Source: an uncultured Myxococcales bacterium
Lineage (GTDB): Bacteria; Myxococcota_A; UBA9042
Length of the DNA: 64,000 nt
Assembly (NCBI GenBank): GCA_903919145.1
Contig: CAIXGW010000041.1
Coordinates: 1-64,000, forward strand
Direction: 5' to 3'
Positions 1-8,196 of this stretch are shown piece after piece. Position numbers and translations under genes: made by a program. Each line of letters opens with the position of its first letter. Position 1 is the first letter of the stretch. The notes under the pieces are model-generated. The model was not told where the DNA came from. It did no database searches and saw only the letters and a program-made list of their open reading frames with translations.

Positions 1-1243
1 AGTCGCGTGGCGCGATGGCAAACTAGAGCGGTTGACTGAGGCCTCGTCGCGCGGTCTGTCGGTCGAGCTGTACGTCGATGGTCGGTACGCCGCTGTCTCA
101 ACAAGCGATATTCGCCGCGAGGCCGTGGCGTCCTTCCTGGCAGACGCCGTGGTGATGACCCGGGCGCTGACGGCGGATCCGCACCGCAAGCTGCCTGACC
201 CAGCGCGCTATGCCCCGCCGGAGGTTGCGCTTTCACCGGATGCGCGTGGGCTGCAGTTGGCGGATCCCAGCCACGCCGAGCTGAGCGCCGTCGAGCGCCG
301 CCTGACCGCCCAGCAGATCGAAGAGGCCGCCCGCGCCGTCGACAATTCAGGGCGGATCCTAAGCGTCTCCACCGGCGTCTCCGACAGTCAAAGCGAGACC
401 TACCGCTGCGACTCGCAGGGCTTTACCGGCTGGCGGCGCGGCACCGCTTTTTGGTGGTCGGCCGAGGTCAGCGTCCAGGATCCCGACGGCCGTCGCCCAG
501 AAGCCGGTGACTACCGCGGTGCGCGCTTCCGCAGCGATCTGATTGACCCTTCGGCTGTCGGCCGCGGCGCTGCCGAGCGCACCCTGGCCCGCATCGGTGC
601 CTCCAAGCCGGCCACTGCCACCTGCAGTGTGGTCGTGGATGCCAGATGTGCTGGGCGCCTGCTGTCGGCCTTGCTGGGGCCCTTGAGCGGCGCGGCCTTA
701 CAGCAGCAGCGCTCTTTCTACCAAGACCGCGAGGGCACCGTGGTCGGCTCGACCTTGCTGCACATTGACGACGATCCCTTTGTTGTACGCGGGCTTGGCT
801 CGCGTCTGTACGACAGCGACGGTCTGGCTTCTCAGCCAATGGCAATCTTTCAAGACGGCGCCGTCCGCGGCTTGTACGTCGATACCTACTACGGCAGCAA
901 GCTCGGCCGGCCCGCGACCACCGGCGGCGCGTCTAACCTAGCCTGGCGCCTAGGAGATCTCGACCAGCCCGGCCTGCTGGCCCAGGTTGGAGAGGGCGTG
1001 TTGGTCACCGGCTTCCTGGGCGGCAACTCCAATGCGACGACTGGAGATTTTTCCTTTGGTATTCAAGGTTTTGCTATTCGCAATGGCCAACTGGCAGAGC
1101 CGCTGGCAGAGATGAACATGGCCGGCAACCACCTGCAGTTCTGGCAGCGGCTGGTGGCCGTAGGCAGCGACCCCTACCGCTACTCAGCCCTGCGCACCCC
1201 CACGTTGGTATTTGACGGCGTGACGGTGGCCGGGGCAAGCTGA
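1..1243 (+). CDS. TldD/PmbA-family protein, 5' end outside window
   Basis: Member of the TldD/PmbA family, whose members pair to form metalloproteases that process peptides such as microcins and modified peptides. The C-terminal half carries the family signature: a GFLGGNSNATTGDFSFG segment followed by a conserved EMNMAGNHLQFW block, which matches PmbA-type ends well. The ORF track starts at a TTG at 32, but the frame is open back to base 2 (codons GTC GCG TGG...), and the translated upstream residues continue naturally into the domain. The true start is therefore outside the window, and about 30-40 residues are probably missing. PmbA-type members generally lack the HExxxH metal site of TldD, and I see none here. 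The TldD partner is probably upstream. Family call is firm; PmbA versus TldD assignment is inference. Confidence 0.85.
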   Translation, partial: VAWRDGKLERLTEASSRGLSVELYVDGRYAAVSTSDIRREAVASFLADAVVMTRALTADPHRKLPDPARYAPPEVALSPDARGLQLADPSHAELSAVERRLTAQQIEEAARAVDNSGRILSVSTGVSDSQSETYRCDSQGFTGWRRGTAFWWSAEVSVQDPDGRRPEAGDYRGARFRSDLIDPSAVGRGAAERTLARIGASKPATATCSVVVDARCAGRLLSALLGPLSGAALQQQRSFYQDREGTVVGSTLLHIDDDPFVVRGLGSRLYDSDGLASQPMAIFQDGAVRGLYVDTYYGSKLGRPATTGGASNLAWRLGDLDQPGLLAQVGEGVLVTGFLGGNSNATTGDFSFGIQGFAIRNGQLAEPLAEMNMAGNHLQFWQRLVAVGSDPYRYSALRTPTLVFDGVTVAGAS

Positions 1244-1365
1244 CCCTGGCCGTACCCCCGCCGCCTGCAGGGGAGCGAATGAACCTGGCCTGTGCAGCGT
1301 TGAACTGCCACTGCGGTTGGCATCCAAGCCGGCCTTGTGCTTTGTCTCTTGCCCTGGAGCCCGCC

Positions 1366-1815
1366 ATGCGCCTGATTGCCCTTGTGATGATCCTGACTTC
1401 TCTGACCGCCTCCAGCGGGTTTGCCGCCGTGGCCGCGCCAGGTGGGGGCACCGGAGACCAGCGCGTAGAGGACGCCAAGGCCGACACCGTAGAGGCGCTA
1501 GTCCTGCGCTTTCTGCAGGCGGGCATGGCCGGTAGCTTTGAGAAGTACCTGGCCGAAGTGCACCCGGACCGCCGCAGCACCGCCGACCAGAAGTCGCAGC
1601 TGATGCGCTACGAGTGGAAGCGCTTCGCCGGTCAGGCTGCGTGGTACGTGCCCGACCCAAAGAATCCCAGCTTTACGGTAGAGCGCCGTCAAAACCTGAG
1701 CGAGACCAAGGTCAAGCTGTTTCTCAAAGACTACAAGAACACCGCATCGATGCCGCGGCCGATCGAGCTCAGCAAGTGGGACGGGCGCTGGTACGTGACC
1801 TCAAATTCCCTGTAG
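1366..1815 (+). CDS. small exported protein, function unknown
   Basis: A 149-residue protein beginning MRLIALVMILTSLTASSGFAAVA, a typical Sec signal peptide with likely cleavage after FAA or AVA. The ORF track begins 29 codons earlier, but the signal peptide and an upstream CTGGAG favour the ATG at 1366. The mature part has an all-alpha-looking N-terminal segment and a C-terminal half ending in a WDGRWYVTS motif. This resembles the small periplasmic NTF2-like or DUF4878-like proteins that end with a strand containing 'W...G.W', but I cannot assign a family. It follows the PmbA-like gene by about 120 bp on the same strand and may be cotranscribed. No lipobox. Confidence 0.6.
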   Translation: MRLIALVMILTSLTASSGFAAVAAPGGGTGDQRVEDAKADTVEALVLRFLQAGMAGSFEKYLAEVHPDRRSTADQKSQLMRYEWKRFAGQAAWYVPDPKNPSFTVERRQNLSETKVKLFLKDYKNTASMPRPIELSKWDGRWYVTSNSL

Positions 1816-1880
1816 TCGCCAGCCTACGTGGATCCGGGCCCCGCGCGGAACTGCTGTCCGCGACACCAGCAAGGCCCTGC

Positions 1881-1913
1881 GACAGTCCCCTAGGCATTGT
1901 CTGTGCATTGAAA
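1881..1913 (+). repeat. REP-like palindrome, copy A1
   Basis: GACAGTCCCCTAGGCATTGTC, an imperfect palindrome with GACA/TGTC ends, followed by a TGTGCATTGAA tail. Nearly identical to the copy at 16451. Lies upstream of the transposase gene. Confidence 0.7.
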
Positions 1914-2066
1914 TTAATAAGTATTCTTCCGTAGGGAGCGCGGCTGGCCGGTCAGGTGCCGCGTGGTGACACTGCGGAGATAGGTCGCCGCGCCCGAGTG
2001 CCGTGAGGTCGTGATCACGGCGATTTGTTGCAGCCAACGAGGCGATCGCGGTCTTGGCGAAGGCCC

Positions 2067-2098
2067 GACAGTACCGTAGGGAGTGTCTGATCTCTGAT
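2067..2098 (+). repeat. REP-like palindrome, copy A2
   Basis: GACAGTACCGTAGGGAGTGTC followed by TGATCTCTGATC. Same outer GACA/TGTC arms and TGATC tail as the family, but a diverged centre. Lies about 150 bp before the transposase start. Confidence 0.6.
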
Positions 2099-2247
2099 CT
2101 TGCAGACTATTTCTGTTTTCTCCGGCGGACCTGTCCTGGCCTCCCCCTCGCCGTGAAAAGCCTTTTTTGGCCTTGTGCGCGGCAAAGCCGGCCAGTCGAC
2201 GAGAACTGATCTTGCATGGGCAAATCCGCCCAGCCTGCGAGACCGCC

Positions 2248-3453
2248 ATGAAGGAACTGCGCCTCTACGACTCGGACCACTATTGTGAAGTCACGCTGAG
2301 GACTGCTGGCGGCGACTTTGGCTTTGATCTGAACGATACCGGTCTGCGCGACCTGATCTACGGCGTGTTCGCCGAGGCCATCCAGCGCTACAATGTGGCC
2401 GTGTTCGTCTTTCATTTCATGAGTAACCACTACCATGGACTGTACGGCTTCAGCTCAGCGGAACAACTGGTGATGTTCTTCGCGTTCTTGCATGGCAACC
2501 TGGCCCGGCTGGCTCACCGAACCAACGGCACCAAGGGCAAGTTTTGGGCGCCTCTCAAGGTGTTCGCTGTCGCCAAGGATGCCGAGTCGGTCGGCAGGCG
2601 CGTGCGCTACATCATGGGGCAAGCTGTTGCTGCAGGCCTGGTCGACCACCCGGGGCAGTTTCCTGGAGCGTCGTCAGTGGATGCGATGTTGTACGGCACC
2701 CGACTGATGGGGCGGCAGTTTGACAACACTAGCCGCTGTCGAGACGCGGCGCGTTTGGTGGGTGGCGCCAAGGCAGACGAGGCCTACGAAACATGGGTCG
2801 AACTGCCGCTGTCGGTGCCAACATGCTGGGCGGATTTGAGCGGCGACGAGTTGCGGCGAATGTACGCTGGAATCGCCGCGGAGCTGGCCGGCGGCGGGGC
2901 CGACCTTGGGCACGGACACGGACAGTCCTGTGGGGATTGTCTGATCCATGAAAATACGAACAATTGTTGGGGACAGGCCATCGACGACGAAGCTCCCAGC
3001 GGGTCCTTCCCTCCCCCAGCCGCGGCACGAGTTGGCACCCCAGAGGAACCGGCAAGCGCAGGACCCGAGCCAAGCCCCGCTCCCGCAGCAGGCCGCGAGC
3101 CCGTGTGCACCCAGCCGCCCAAGGCGCGCGTGCCAACCCGCGTGGCCGAAGATGGCGGCAGGTACAGCCACGGTCCGGTCAAGCCCAAGCGGATGGACGG
3201 CAAGCGCAATCGCGGACGGCCACCGCGGCTGCTGTCTGTTGACGAGCGGATGGTCGACGAGTACGAGGAGCGCTACCAGGAGTCGGTTGCGGGGTACGGC
3301 GTGGCCAAGGCTGGGTGGCGCGGTGGGTCCAAGCTCCGCAGCCGCGCCCTGCACGGTGTCGCGATCACGCTGCCGCCGGGCATGCTGCTGGGGACATTGC
3401 CGCTACGGCTAGGGGGCGAAGGGTGGGCCGGCTGTCTGCCGGTCATCGGGTAA
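2248..3453 (+). CDS. REP-associated tyrosine transposase (IS200-like Y1 domain)
   Basis: A 401-residue protein of the TnpA-REP (RAYT) group, single-strand DNA transposases that recognise REP hairpins. The HUH metal site is visible as HFMSNHYH at residues 56-63, and the likely nucleophilic tyrosine is Y121 in RRVRYIMGQAVAAGL. I chose the ATG at 2248 because the Y1 domain begins immediately (KELRLYDSDHY); the longer ORF adds 27 residues with no domain content. The Y1 domain fills about residues 1-160. The rest is a Pro/Ala-rich linker and a basic stretch with an AT-hook-like RNRGRPPRL. A REP-like repeat lies inside the frame at 2921, translated as part of the linker (about residues 225-236). 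Palindromes of the same family flank the gene, which strongly supports the assignment. No inverted-repeat insertion-sequence ends were seen, so this is probably a domesticated single gene. Confidence 0.85.
   Translation: MKELRLYDSDHYCEVTLRTAGGDFGFDLNDTGLRDLIYGVFAEAIQRYNVAVFVFHFMSNHYHGLYGFSSAEQLVMFFAFLHGNLARLAHRTNGTKGKFWAPLKVFAVAKDAESVGRRVRYIMGQAVAAGLVDHPGQFPGASSVDAMLYGTRLMGRQFDNTSRCRDAARLVGGAKADEAYETWVELPLSVPTCWADLSGDELRRMYAGIAAELAGGGADLGHGHGQSCGDCLIHENTNNCWGQAIDDEAPSGSFPPPAAARVGTPEEPASAGPEPSPAPAAGREPVCTQPPKARVPTRVAEDGGRYSHGPVKPKRMDGKRNRGRPPRLLSVDERMVDEYEERYQESVAGYGVAKAGWRGGSKLRSRALHGVAITLPPGMLLGTLPLRLGGEGWAGCLPVIG
2921..2953 (+). repeat. REP-like palindrome, copy A3, inside the transposase gene
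   Basis: GACAGTCCTGTGGGGATTGTC followed by TGATCCATGAA, the canonical tail of the family. It is in frame within the transposase coding sequence and sits next to an inverted partner at 2958. Confidence 0.75.
2958..2977 (-). repeat. inverted REP-like half next to copy A3
   Basis: GAACAATTGTTGGGGACAG reads on the minus strand as CTGTCCCCAACAATTGTTC, a diverged REP in inverted orientation a few bases from copy A3. The two together resemble a BIME-type pair. Confidence 0.45.
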
Positions 3454-3877
3454 CTGAAGAACCGGAGAACGCGTCGAAGTTTCTGCCTGTTTGAGGTGCA
3501 ACGTGTCGCAGTATCACATCGGACATTGCCGTGGGGACTGTCGGACCTGCGCAAGGGCACCGGGCGGCAAGGGAGCCATTGGAGGTTAGCGAGCCAGTTT
3601 CCCGGGCGGGGCGCCGCGGTGCGACGGTGACCAGTACCCAAAGCAGCAAGACGCTTCAGGTCGACACGCGCATCCCGTGTGTAGGCAGGCTGTTTTATTG
3701 GCTATTCTTTGCCGCCCGACAACCCGGAGCCGTGACCCAACCCTGCGCGAGCTTGGGTTTTGCTGGCTTGGACCGCGGGTCCCTGGAGAGCGCCCGATCG
3801 GTCTGAGCTGGCCGCAAAGACGTGCGGCTGGGGGGCGCAGCCTGGCGCCTGCCATGGTCTGCATCGACCGTTTGCAG
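3454..3877. other. gene-free stretch with an inverted REP copy
   Basis: Lies between the convergent transposase and TMTC-like genes. The only recognisable element is the REP copy at 3522. Short ORFs on both strands look like noise. Confidence 0.55.
3522..3542 (-). repeat. REP-like palindrome, copy A4 (inverted)
   Basis: GACATTGCCGTGGGGACTGTC is the reverse complement of the family core (GACAGTCCCCACGGCAATGTC). It lies downstream of the transposase and in opposite orientation to copies A1 and A2, so the gene is flanked by inverted REPs. Confidence 0.7.
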
Positions 3878-5347
3878 TCACCGCTCGCGCCTCCGTGCCA
3901 GCTCTAGGGCCCGCTGGTTCGGCTCAAAACCGGGGAGCACTTGGTCCGCGCGCTCAAAGCTGGCCACCGCTTGCGGCCAGCGTCCGGCCTTGGCGTGCAG
4001 CTGTCCGAGCCGATGCCAGGCATTGAAAGACTCAGGAAAATCAAGGGTCGCCCGCTGCATCAGCGTCAGGTCGTCTCGCCAGTCCAAGGTGCGCCGCGCG
4101 CTCAGCCCCGCCAGCAGCAGCGCGATGGCCGCGGCGACCCCCAGCACCACGCGCTTCTCAGCCCTGCCCGCAGCGAGCCACAGCGGCTTTTGGCTCAGCG
4201 CTTGCGCCCCGCCCGCCAGCGCCAGACAGGCGCCGATGCTCGGCAAGTAGAGGAAGCGCTCCGCCGCCCCCACCGGCAGCGGCAGCAGCTGGCTGGTGGG
4301 CAACAGCCCCAGCAGCCACCAAGAAAGCCCAAGGGCAATCAGCGGAAACCGCTGCCGCCACCGCCAGGCCAGCCACGCCGGGACTGCCAGCGCCGCCACG
4401 CCCAGCAGCGCCCTTGGGTCCAGCGGCGTCAGCGCCGGCGGGCACAGTGTCCAGTCATAGAACGGCACCAGCGGCCAGGGCCACAGCCACAGCCGCGCGT
4501 GCAGGCTCTGGATCGCCAGCGCCGTCCACACCTTGACGGGCCCCGGCAGCGCGGCCAGGTACGGCAGCGGCGTCTCTACCACCAGCGCCGACCGCACCAG
4601 CAGCCAGCCAAGGGCCACAGCCGTCAGACCGGCGTACAGCGGCCATTGGTCGCGCAGCCTGCGCCGCAGCGCCCAGTCCTGGGTGGCCAACAGCGCCGGC
4701 AGGACTGCCCCCGACTCCTTGCCCAGCAGCGCCACGGCGTACAGGCCCCACAGCGCTGCCTGCCGCCGCAGCCGCGCGGGTCTGTTGGAAAATTGCAGGC
4801 CCAGGGCTATGGTAACTGCGCTCGCCGACAGGAGCTCAGACCGATAGGTCACCAGGCACACCACTTCTGTGTGCACCGGATGCACCGCGAAGAGCAGCCC
4901 CGCCAGCCACGCGCCGCGAGCGTCCGTCCAGCGGCCCGCCAGCAGGGCGACCAGCAGCGTGACCAGCCCGTGCAGCAGCAGGTTGACGGCGTGAAAGCCA
5001 AGCGGCTGCAGCCCCCACAGCGCGTACTCTATCGTCCAGGTCAGGGCAGCCAGCGGCCGCCAGTAGCTCAGGCCGATCGCGTGATCCAGGCCGTCCTGGG
5101 CGGTCGCCGTCCAAGCGTGTCCAAAAAGACCAGGGATATTAGACAGAACGCGGATCTCTGGGTTGGCGACCAGGTTGTAGAGGTCGTCCATCGCAAAGCC
5201 ATTGGCCAGCGCGCCCACGTGCACGACCAAAGCCAGCAGCCCGCACCACAGCGCGGCACGCAGAGTCGCTGCCCCTGTCGCCCCTGCCGTCGCACCCATC
5301 GGCGGACCGGGGGCTGCAGCCAGCTCAGACGAGCCAACTCCTAGCAT
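3878..5347 (-). CDS. TMTC-like polytopic membrane protein with C-terminal TPR
   Basis: A 489-residue integral membrane protein with about ten hydrophobic helices. The N-terminal loop has ALANGFAMDDLYNLVANP and then WRPLAALTWTIEY, the pattern of the TMTC/DUF1736 group of membrane proteins (lipid-linked-sugar GT-C-like glycosyltransferases carrying TPRs). The C-terminus is soluble, with a TPR-like helix pair (SFNAWHRLGQLHAKAGRW, then QAVASFERADQVLP). The ATG at 5347 overlaps the TAG stop of the upstream carbamoyltransferase in the string ATGCTAG, which argues for translational coupling and against the longer ORF start at 5413. A role in decorating a surface polymer or glycan is inferred from the family and its partner. 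Confidence 0.7.
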   Translation of the reverse strand: MLGVGSSELAAAPGPPMGATAGATGAATLRAALWCGLLALVVHVGALANGFAMDDLYNLVANPEIRVLSNIPGLFGHAWTATAQDGLDHAIGLSYWRPLAALTWTIEYALWGLQPLGFHAVNLLLHGLVTLLVALLAGRWTDARGAWLAGLLFAVHPVHTEVVCLVTYRSELLSASAVTIALGLQFSNRPARLRRQAALWGLYAVALLGKESGAVLPALLATQDWALRRRLRDQWPLYAGLTAVALGWLLVRSALVVETPLPYLAALPGPVKVWTALAIQSLHARLWLWPWPLVPFYDWTLCPPALTPLDPRALLGVAALAVPAWLAWRWRQRFPLIALGLSWWLLGLLPTSQLLPLPVGAAERFLYLPSIGACLALAGGAQALSQKPLWLAAGRAEKRVVLGVAAAIALLLAGLSARRTLDWRDDLTLMQRATLDFPESFNAWHRLGQLHAKAGRWPQAVASFERADQVLPGFEPNQRALELARRRER

Positions 5348-7071
5348 TTCCCCGGTTTCTTGAGCAGGAACGGGCCGACGGCCAGGGCATCCATGTCGGT
5401 AGTGAAGTAGCACTTCAGGGCTTCTTCTACGCTGGTGACGATGGGCTCGCCGCGGATGTTAAAGCTGGTGTTCATCAGCACGGGGACGCCGGTGCGCTCG
5501 CCAAAGGCCTTGATCACGTCGTAATAGCGGGGATTGTCTTGGCGCTTGACGGTCTGCACCCGCGCGCCGCCGTCCACGTGGGTCACGGCCTGCAGGTGGT
5601 GCACATGCTCGGGTCGCGTTGGGTAGACCACTAGCATAAAGGGCGCGATCTCGCCGTTCTCAAAGAACTCAGCAGCCCGTTCCTCTAGGACGGCTGGCGC
5701 AAAAGGACGAAACCACTCGCGAAACTTGACGCGGGCGTTGACGATATCCTTCATCTCCGCCGGGCGCGGGTCGGCCAGGATGGTCCGGCAGCCCAGGGCC
5801 CGCGGGCCAAACTCGGCGCGGCCCTGGAACCAGCCGACGATCTTGGACGCAGCCAGCAGATCGGCCGCCGCCTCTGAGATATCGGCCGGCCGCTCAAAAG
5901 TGCAGCCAGACAGCTGCAGAACCGCCTCGATCGCCTCATCGCTATAGCCTGGGCCCCAGTAGTCGATCAGCGGATGCAGCTGCGGCGGGTCAGTGCGGCC
6001 CTGCGAATCGCCGATCTGGTGGGCCACGTACAGAGCGGCTCCGAGGCTGGTGCCGGCATCCGAAGACGCGGGCATGAAGTAGCACTGCTCAAAGCCGGTC
6101 TCAAAGCGGATCCGCGAGTTGGCCACGCAGTTGAGGGTCACGCCGCCGGCCATGCACAGCCGCGTCTCGCCGGTCAGCTGCCGGGCCATCTGGGCCAGGT
6201 GCAGCAGCAGATCCTCGGTCACTGCCTGAAACGACGCGGCAATGTCCATGTGGCGCTGGGTCAGCTCACTCTCTGGCTGGCGCTCAGGCCCCAACAATTC
6301 CAAGAGCTTTTGGGTGAAGCGGCGGCGGCGCGGCACAAAGTAGCTGAAGTAGCTCAGGTCCAGCTCAAAGCCGCGATCCGTCAGCGTCACCAACCGGCGA
6401 ATCTGCTCGTAGTACAAGGGCTTTCCGTAGCTGGCCAGGCCCATTACCTTGCCTTCGCCGTCGTTGGGCTCAAACCCCAAGTACTGGGTAAACGCGGCGT
6501 AGAAACTGCCGACCGAGTGTGGGAATTCTATGCGGTGCAGCACCTCAATGGCGCCGTCGCGGCGGGCCCGGCTGATCTGCGCTGCCGTGCGCTCGCCGTA
6601 GCCGTCCACCGTCAGGATCGCCGCGCTGTCAAAGCCAGACAGGTAGAACGCCGCTGCCGCGTGGCAGGTGTGGTGGGTAAGATAGTGGATTTTCAATGGC
6701 TTGACAAAGCCTTGGGTGGTGTTCTTGAGGTGGAACGTCTGCTCGACGCGCTCGACCTCGCTGCCGTCCAGCTGGCGCAGCAGGTGAGCCGGCACGCTGT
6801 ACAGGTACTCCATGTGGTCGCGTGGCACCGCGGTCATGCGGCCGTTGGGCGCCTCGGCGTGGATGCCCGGATTCCAGAAGAAGGCTACGGCGTCCAGATC
6901 CGCAAGCTTGAGGCCTGCTTCCTTGAGCACCCACTTGATGGCCTTGGTCGGAAAGGACGCGTCGTGCTTGATGCGCGACAGCCGCTCTTCCTGGACCGCG
7001 CCAGAGATCCTGCCGTCGATGATCAGCGCGGCCGCCGCGTCATTGGAGAAGTTGATACCCAGGACTTTCAT
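5341..7071 (-). CDS. carbamoyltransferase, NodU/CmcH family
   Basis: A 576-residue O-carbamoyltransferase-type enzyme, which makes carbamoyl-adenylate from carbamoyl phosphate and ATP and transfers it to a hydroxyl. The N-terminal Kae1-like domain starts at residue 1 (MKVLGINFSNDAAAALI). Further motifs are HHTCHAAAAFYLSGFDSA, LTVDGYGERTA, EGKVMGLASYG and CMAGGVTLNCVANS. The C-terminal YrdC-like part has GRAEFGPRALGCR and REWFRPFAPAV, ending with MNTSFNIRGEPIV. All expected motifs and full length are present. It is coupled to the downstream TMTC-like gene through ATGCTAG. The acceptor is unknown; NodU-like members act on sugars, antibiotics or polysaccharides. Confidence 0.9.
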   Translation of the reverse strand: MKVLGINFSNDAAAALIIDGRISGAVQEERLSRIKHDASFPTKAIKWVLKEAGLKLADLDAVAFFWNPGIHAEAPNGRMTAVPRDHMEYLYSVPAHLLRQLDGSEVERVEQTFHLKNTTQGFVKPLKIHYLTHHTCHAAAAFYLSGFDSAAILTVDGYGERTAAQISRARRDGAIEVLHRIEFPHSVGSFYAAFTQYLGFEPNDGEGKVMGLASYGKPLYYEQIRRLVTLTDRGFELDLSYFSYFVPRRRRFTQKLLELLGPERQPESELTQRHMDIAASFQAVTEDLLLHLAQMARQLTGETRLCMAGGVTLNCVANSRIRFETGFEQCYFMPASSDAGTSLGAALYVAHQIGDSQGRTDPPQLHPLIDYWGPGYSDEAIEAVLQLSGCTFERPADISEAAADLLAASKIVGWFQGRAEFGPRALGCRTILADPRPAEMKDIVNARVKFREWFRPFAPAVLEERAAEFFENGEIAPFMLVVYPTRPEHVHHLQAVTHVDGGARVQTVKRQDNPRYYDVIKAFGERTGVPVLMNTSFNIRGEPIVTSVEEALKCYFTTDMDALAVGPFLLKKPGKC

Positions 7072-7256
7072 GCCACTCCAGCGCCGGACCCGGGGGGCAG
7101 GGTGCGTCGGCGGCTGGAGAATAGCAGGGCGCGGCGGCTGGGCAAACCCGCCAACGCAGGCCGCGTCCTGGCAGCGGCTACTGGCTCAACAGCGCGGCCG
7201 ATCCCGGTGGGAGGATCGCATGGGCGCGGGGATCTGCGGGTCGACGGGCTTGGCCT

Positions 7257-8066
7257 TCAGCAGCAGGAGCGCCGCACCGGCTTGAGGGCCTCAATGGTGG
7301 CCGATGCGATGAAGTTTTCTACCCCAGAGCCAGGAATCCAGTCGGCGATAAAGCCGTGGCTGTCGGGCGCGATGTTGATGCGGATGTCCGTGAAGCCCGC
7401 CTCCTGCAACAAGGATTTCACCGTGTCGACGCTGGCGGCGCCCGCCACGCAGGCGACCAGGGCCGCCACGTCTTGGGCCAGGGCCGCCGGCAGAGGCTGG
7501 GTACTGACCACGTCAGAGATGGCCAGGCGCCCGCCCGGCTTGAGCACGCGCAGGGCGTCCTGAAAGACGGCGCCCTTGTCAGGGCTCAGGTTGATGACGC
7601 AGTTGGACAGGATGACGTCGACCGTGTTGTCGGCGACGGGCAGATGCTCGATCTCGCCCAGGCGAAATTCAACATTGGTGGCGGCCAGTTGCTGCGCATT
7701 GGCTCGTGCCTTGCTGACCATGTCGGGCGTCATGTCCACGCCAATGACCCGCCCGGTCGCGCCCACCCGCTTGGCCGCCAAGAAACAGTCAAAGCCGCCG
7801 CCGGCGCCCAGGTCCAGCACGGTTTCTCCCGGTTGCAGGGCGGCGATGGCCTGGGGGTTGCCACAGCCCAGCCCCATGTTGGCGCCGTCTGGCACGGCCT
7901 GCAGATCGTCTTGCGAGTAGCCCAGCTGCAAGCTGGCGTTGGCGTTGCCGTTCGGGCTGCAGCAGCCGGGGGCGCAGCAGGCATCAGCGCTGCCTACCGC
8001 TCGTGCAACTTGGCCGTACTGCTCGCGAACGGCGGCGCGGATTGCATCTTTGCTTTGCTCATTCAT
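7257..8066 (-). CDS. arsM: arsenite S-adenosylmethionine methyltransferase
   Basis: A 269-residue SAM-dependent methyltransferase that methylates arsenite. The N-terminus has the Cys cluster CCAPGCCS, then a GLGCGNP motif, the SAM-binding VLDLGAGGGFDCFLAA, GVDMTPDMV, and SNCVINLSPDK with the conserved Cys of ArsM. A later Cys lies in VACVAGA and a CC pair ends the protein. The start at 8066 is chosen because an AGAGAG site precedes it and the upstream extension is only the translation of a tandem 9-bp repeat. The predicted promoter at 8189-8217 would place the longer ORF start (8174) at the very 5' end of the transcript. No arsR or other ars gene is in the window. Confidence 0.9.
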   Translation of the reverse strand: MNEQSKDAIRAAVREQYGQVARAVGSADACCAPGCCSPNGNANASLQLGYSQDDLQAVPDGANMGLGCGNPQAIAALQPGETVLDLGAGGGFDCFLAAKRVGATGRVIGVDMTPDMVSKARANAQQLAATNVEFRLGEIEHLPVADNTVDVILSNCVINLSPDKGAVFQDALRVLKPGGRLAISDVVSTQPLPAALAQDVAALVACVAGAASVDTVKSLLQEAGFTDIRINIAPDSHGFIADWIPGSGVENFIASATIEALKPVRRSCC

Positions 8067-8077
8067 GCTGGCTCTCT

Positions 8078-8113
8078 CTTGTTTGGCTTGTTTAGCTTGT
8101 TTAGCTTGTTTGG
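8078..8113. repeat. four tandem 9-bp units in the arsM leader
   Basis: Four tandem units of CTTGTTTGG / CTTGTTTAG (two of each, symmetric order), read in the arsM transcript as C(C/T)AAACAAG units ending about a dozen bases before the arsM start. Confidence 0.75.
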
Positions 8114-8174
8114 TCTGGTTGACCTGGCTGGCCGGGTGATTGGCTGGGCGTCCGCCGCTACCCGCGGCAGTCAT

Positions 8175-8196
8175 CCAATCGTAAAACGACGATAGG
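8175..8196. promoter_or_regulatory. operator-like palindrome over the arsM -10 region
   Basis: CCAATCGTAAAACGACGATAGG: arms CC(A)ATCGT and ACGAT(A)GG are inverted repeats matching at 7 of 8 positions around a 6-bp centre. It overlaps the predicted arsM -10 box, the position expected for an ArsR-type repressor site. The identity of the regulator is inference. Confidence 0.5.

Larger units (their letters stand above)
1816..2247. other. gene-free stretch with two REP-like palindromes
   Basis: No credible gene. It contains two copies of the REP family in the same orientation (1881 and 2067), upstream of the REP-associated transposase. The short ORFs on both strands here have no recognisable content. 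Confidence 0.6.

Noticed and set aside
3941-5344. Plus-strand ORF (467 aa) rich in Gln/Arg/Pro
   Set aside because: Antisense shadow of the TMTC-like membrane protein gene.
5974-7563. Long plus-strand ORF (529 aa) opposite the carbamoyltransferase
   Set aside because: Its minus-strand partner has full family motifs; the plus-strand translation is a low-complexity GC-driven shadow.
8067-8174. N-terminal extension of ArsM with K/Q repeats
   Set aside because: Encoded by tandem 9-bp repeats just after the predicted promoter; the ATG at 8066 has a good ribosome site.
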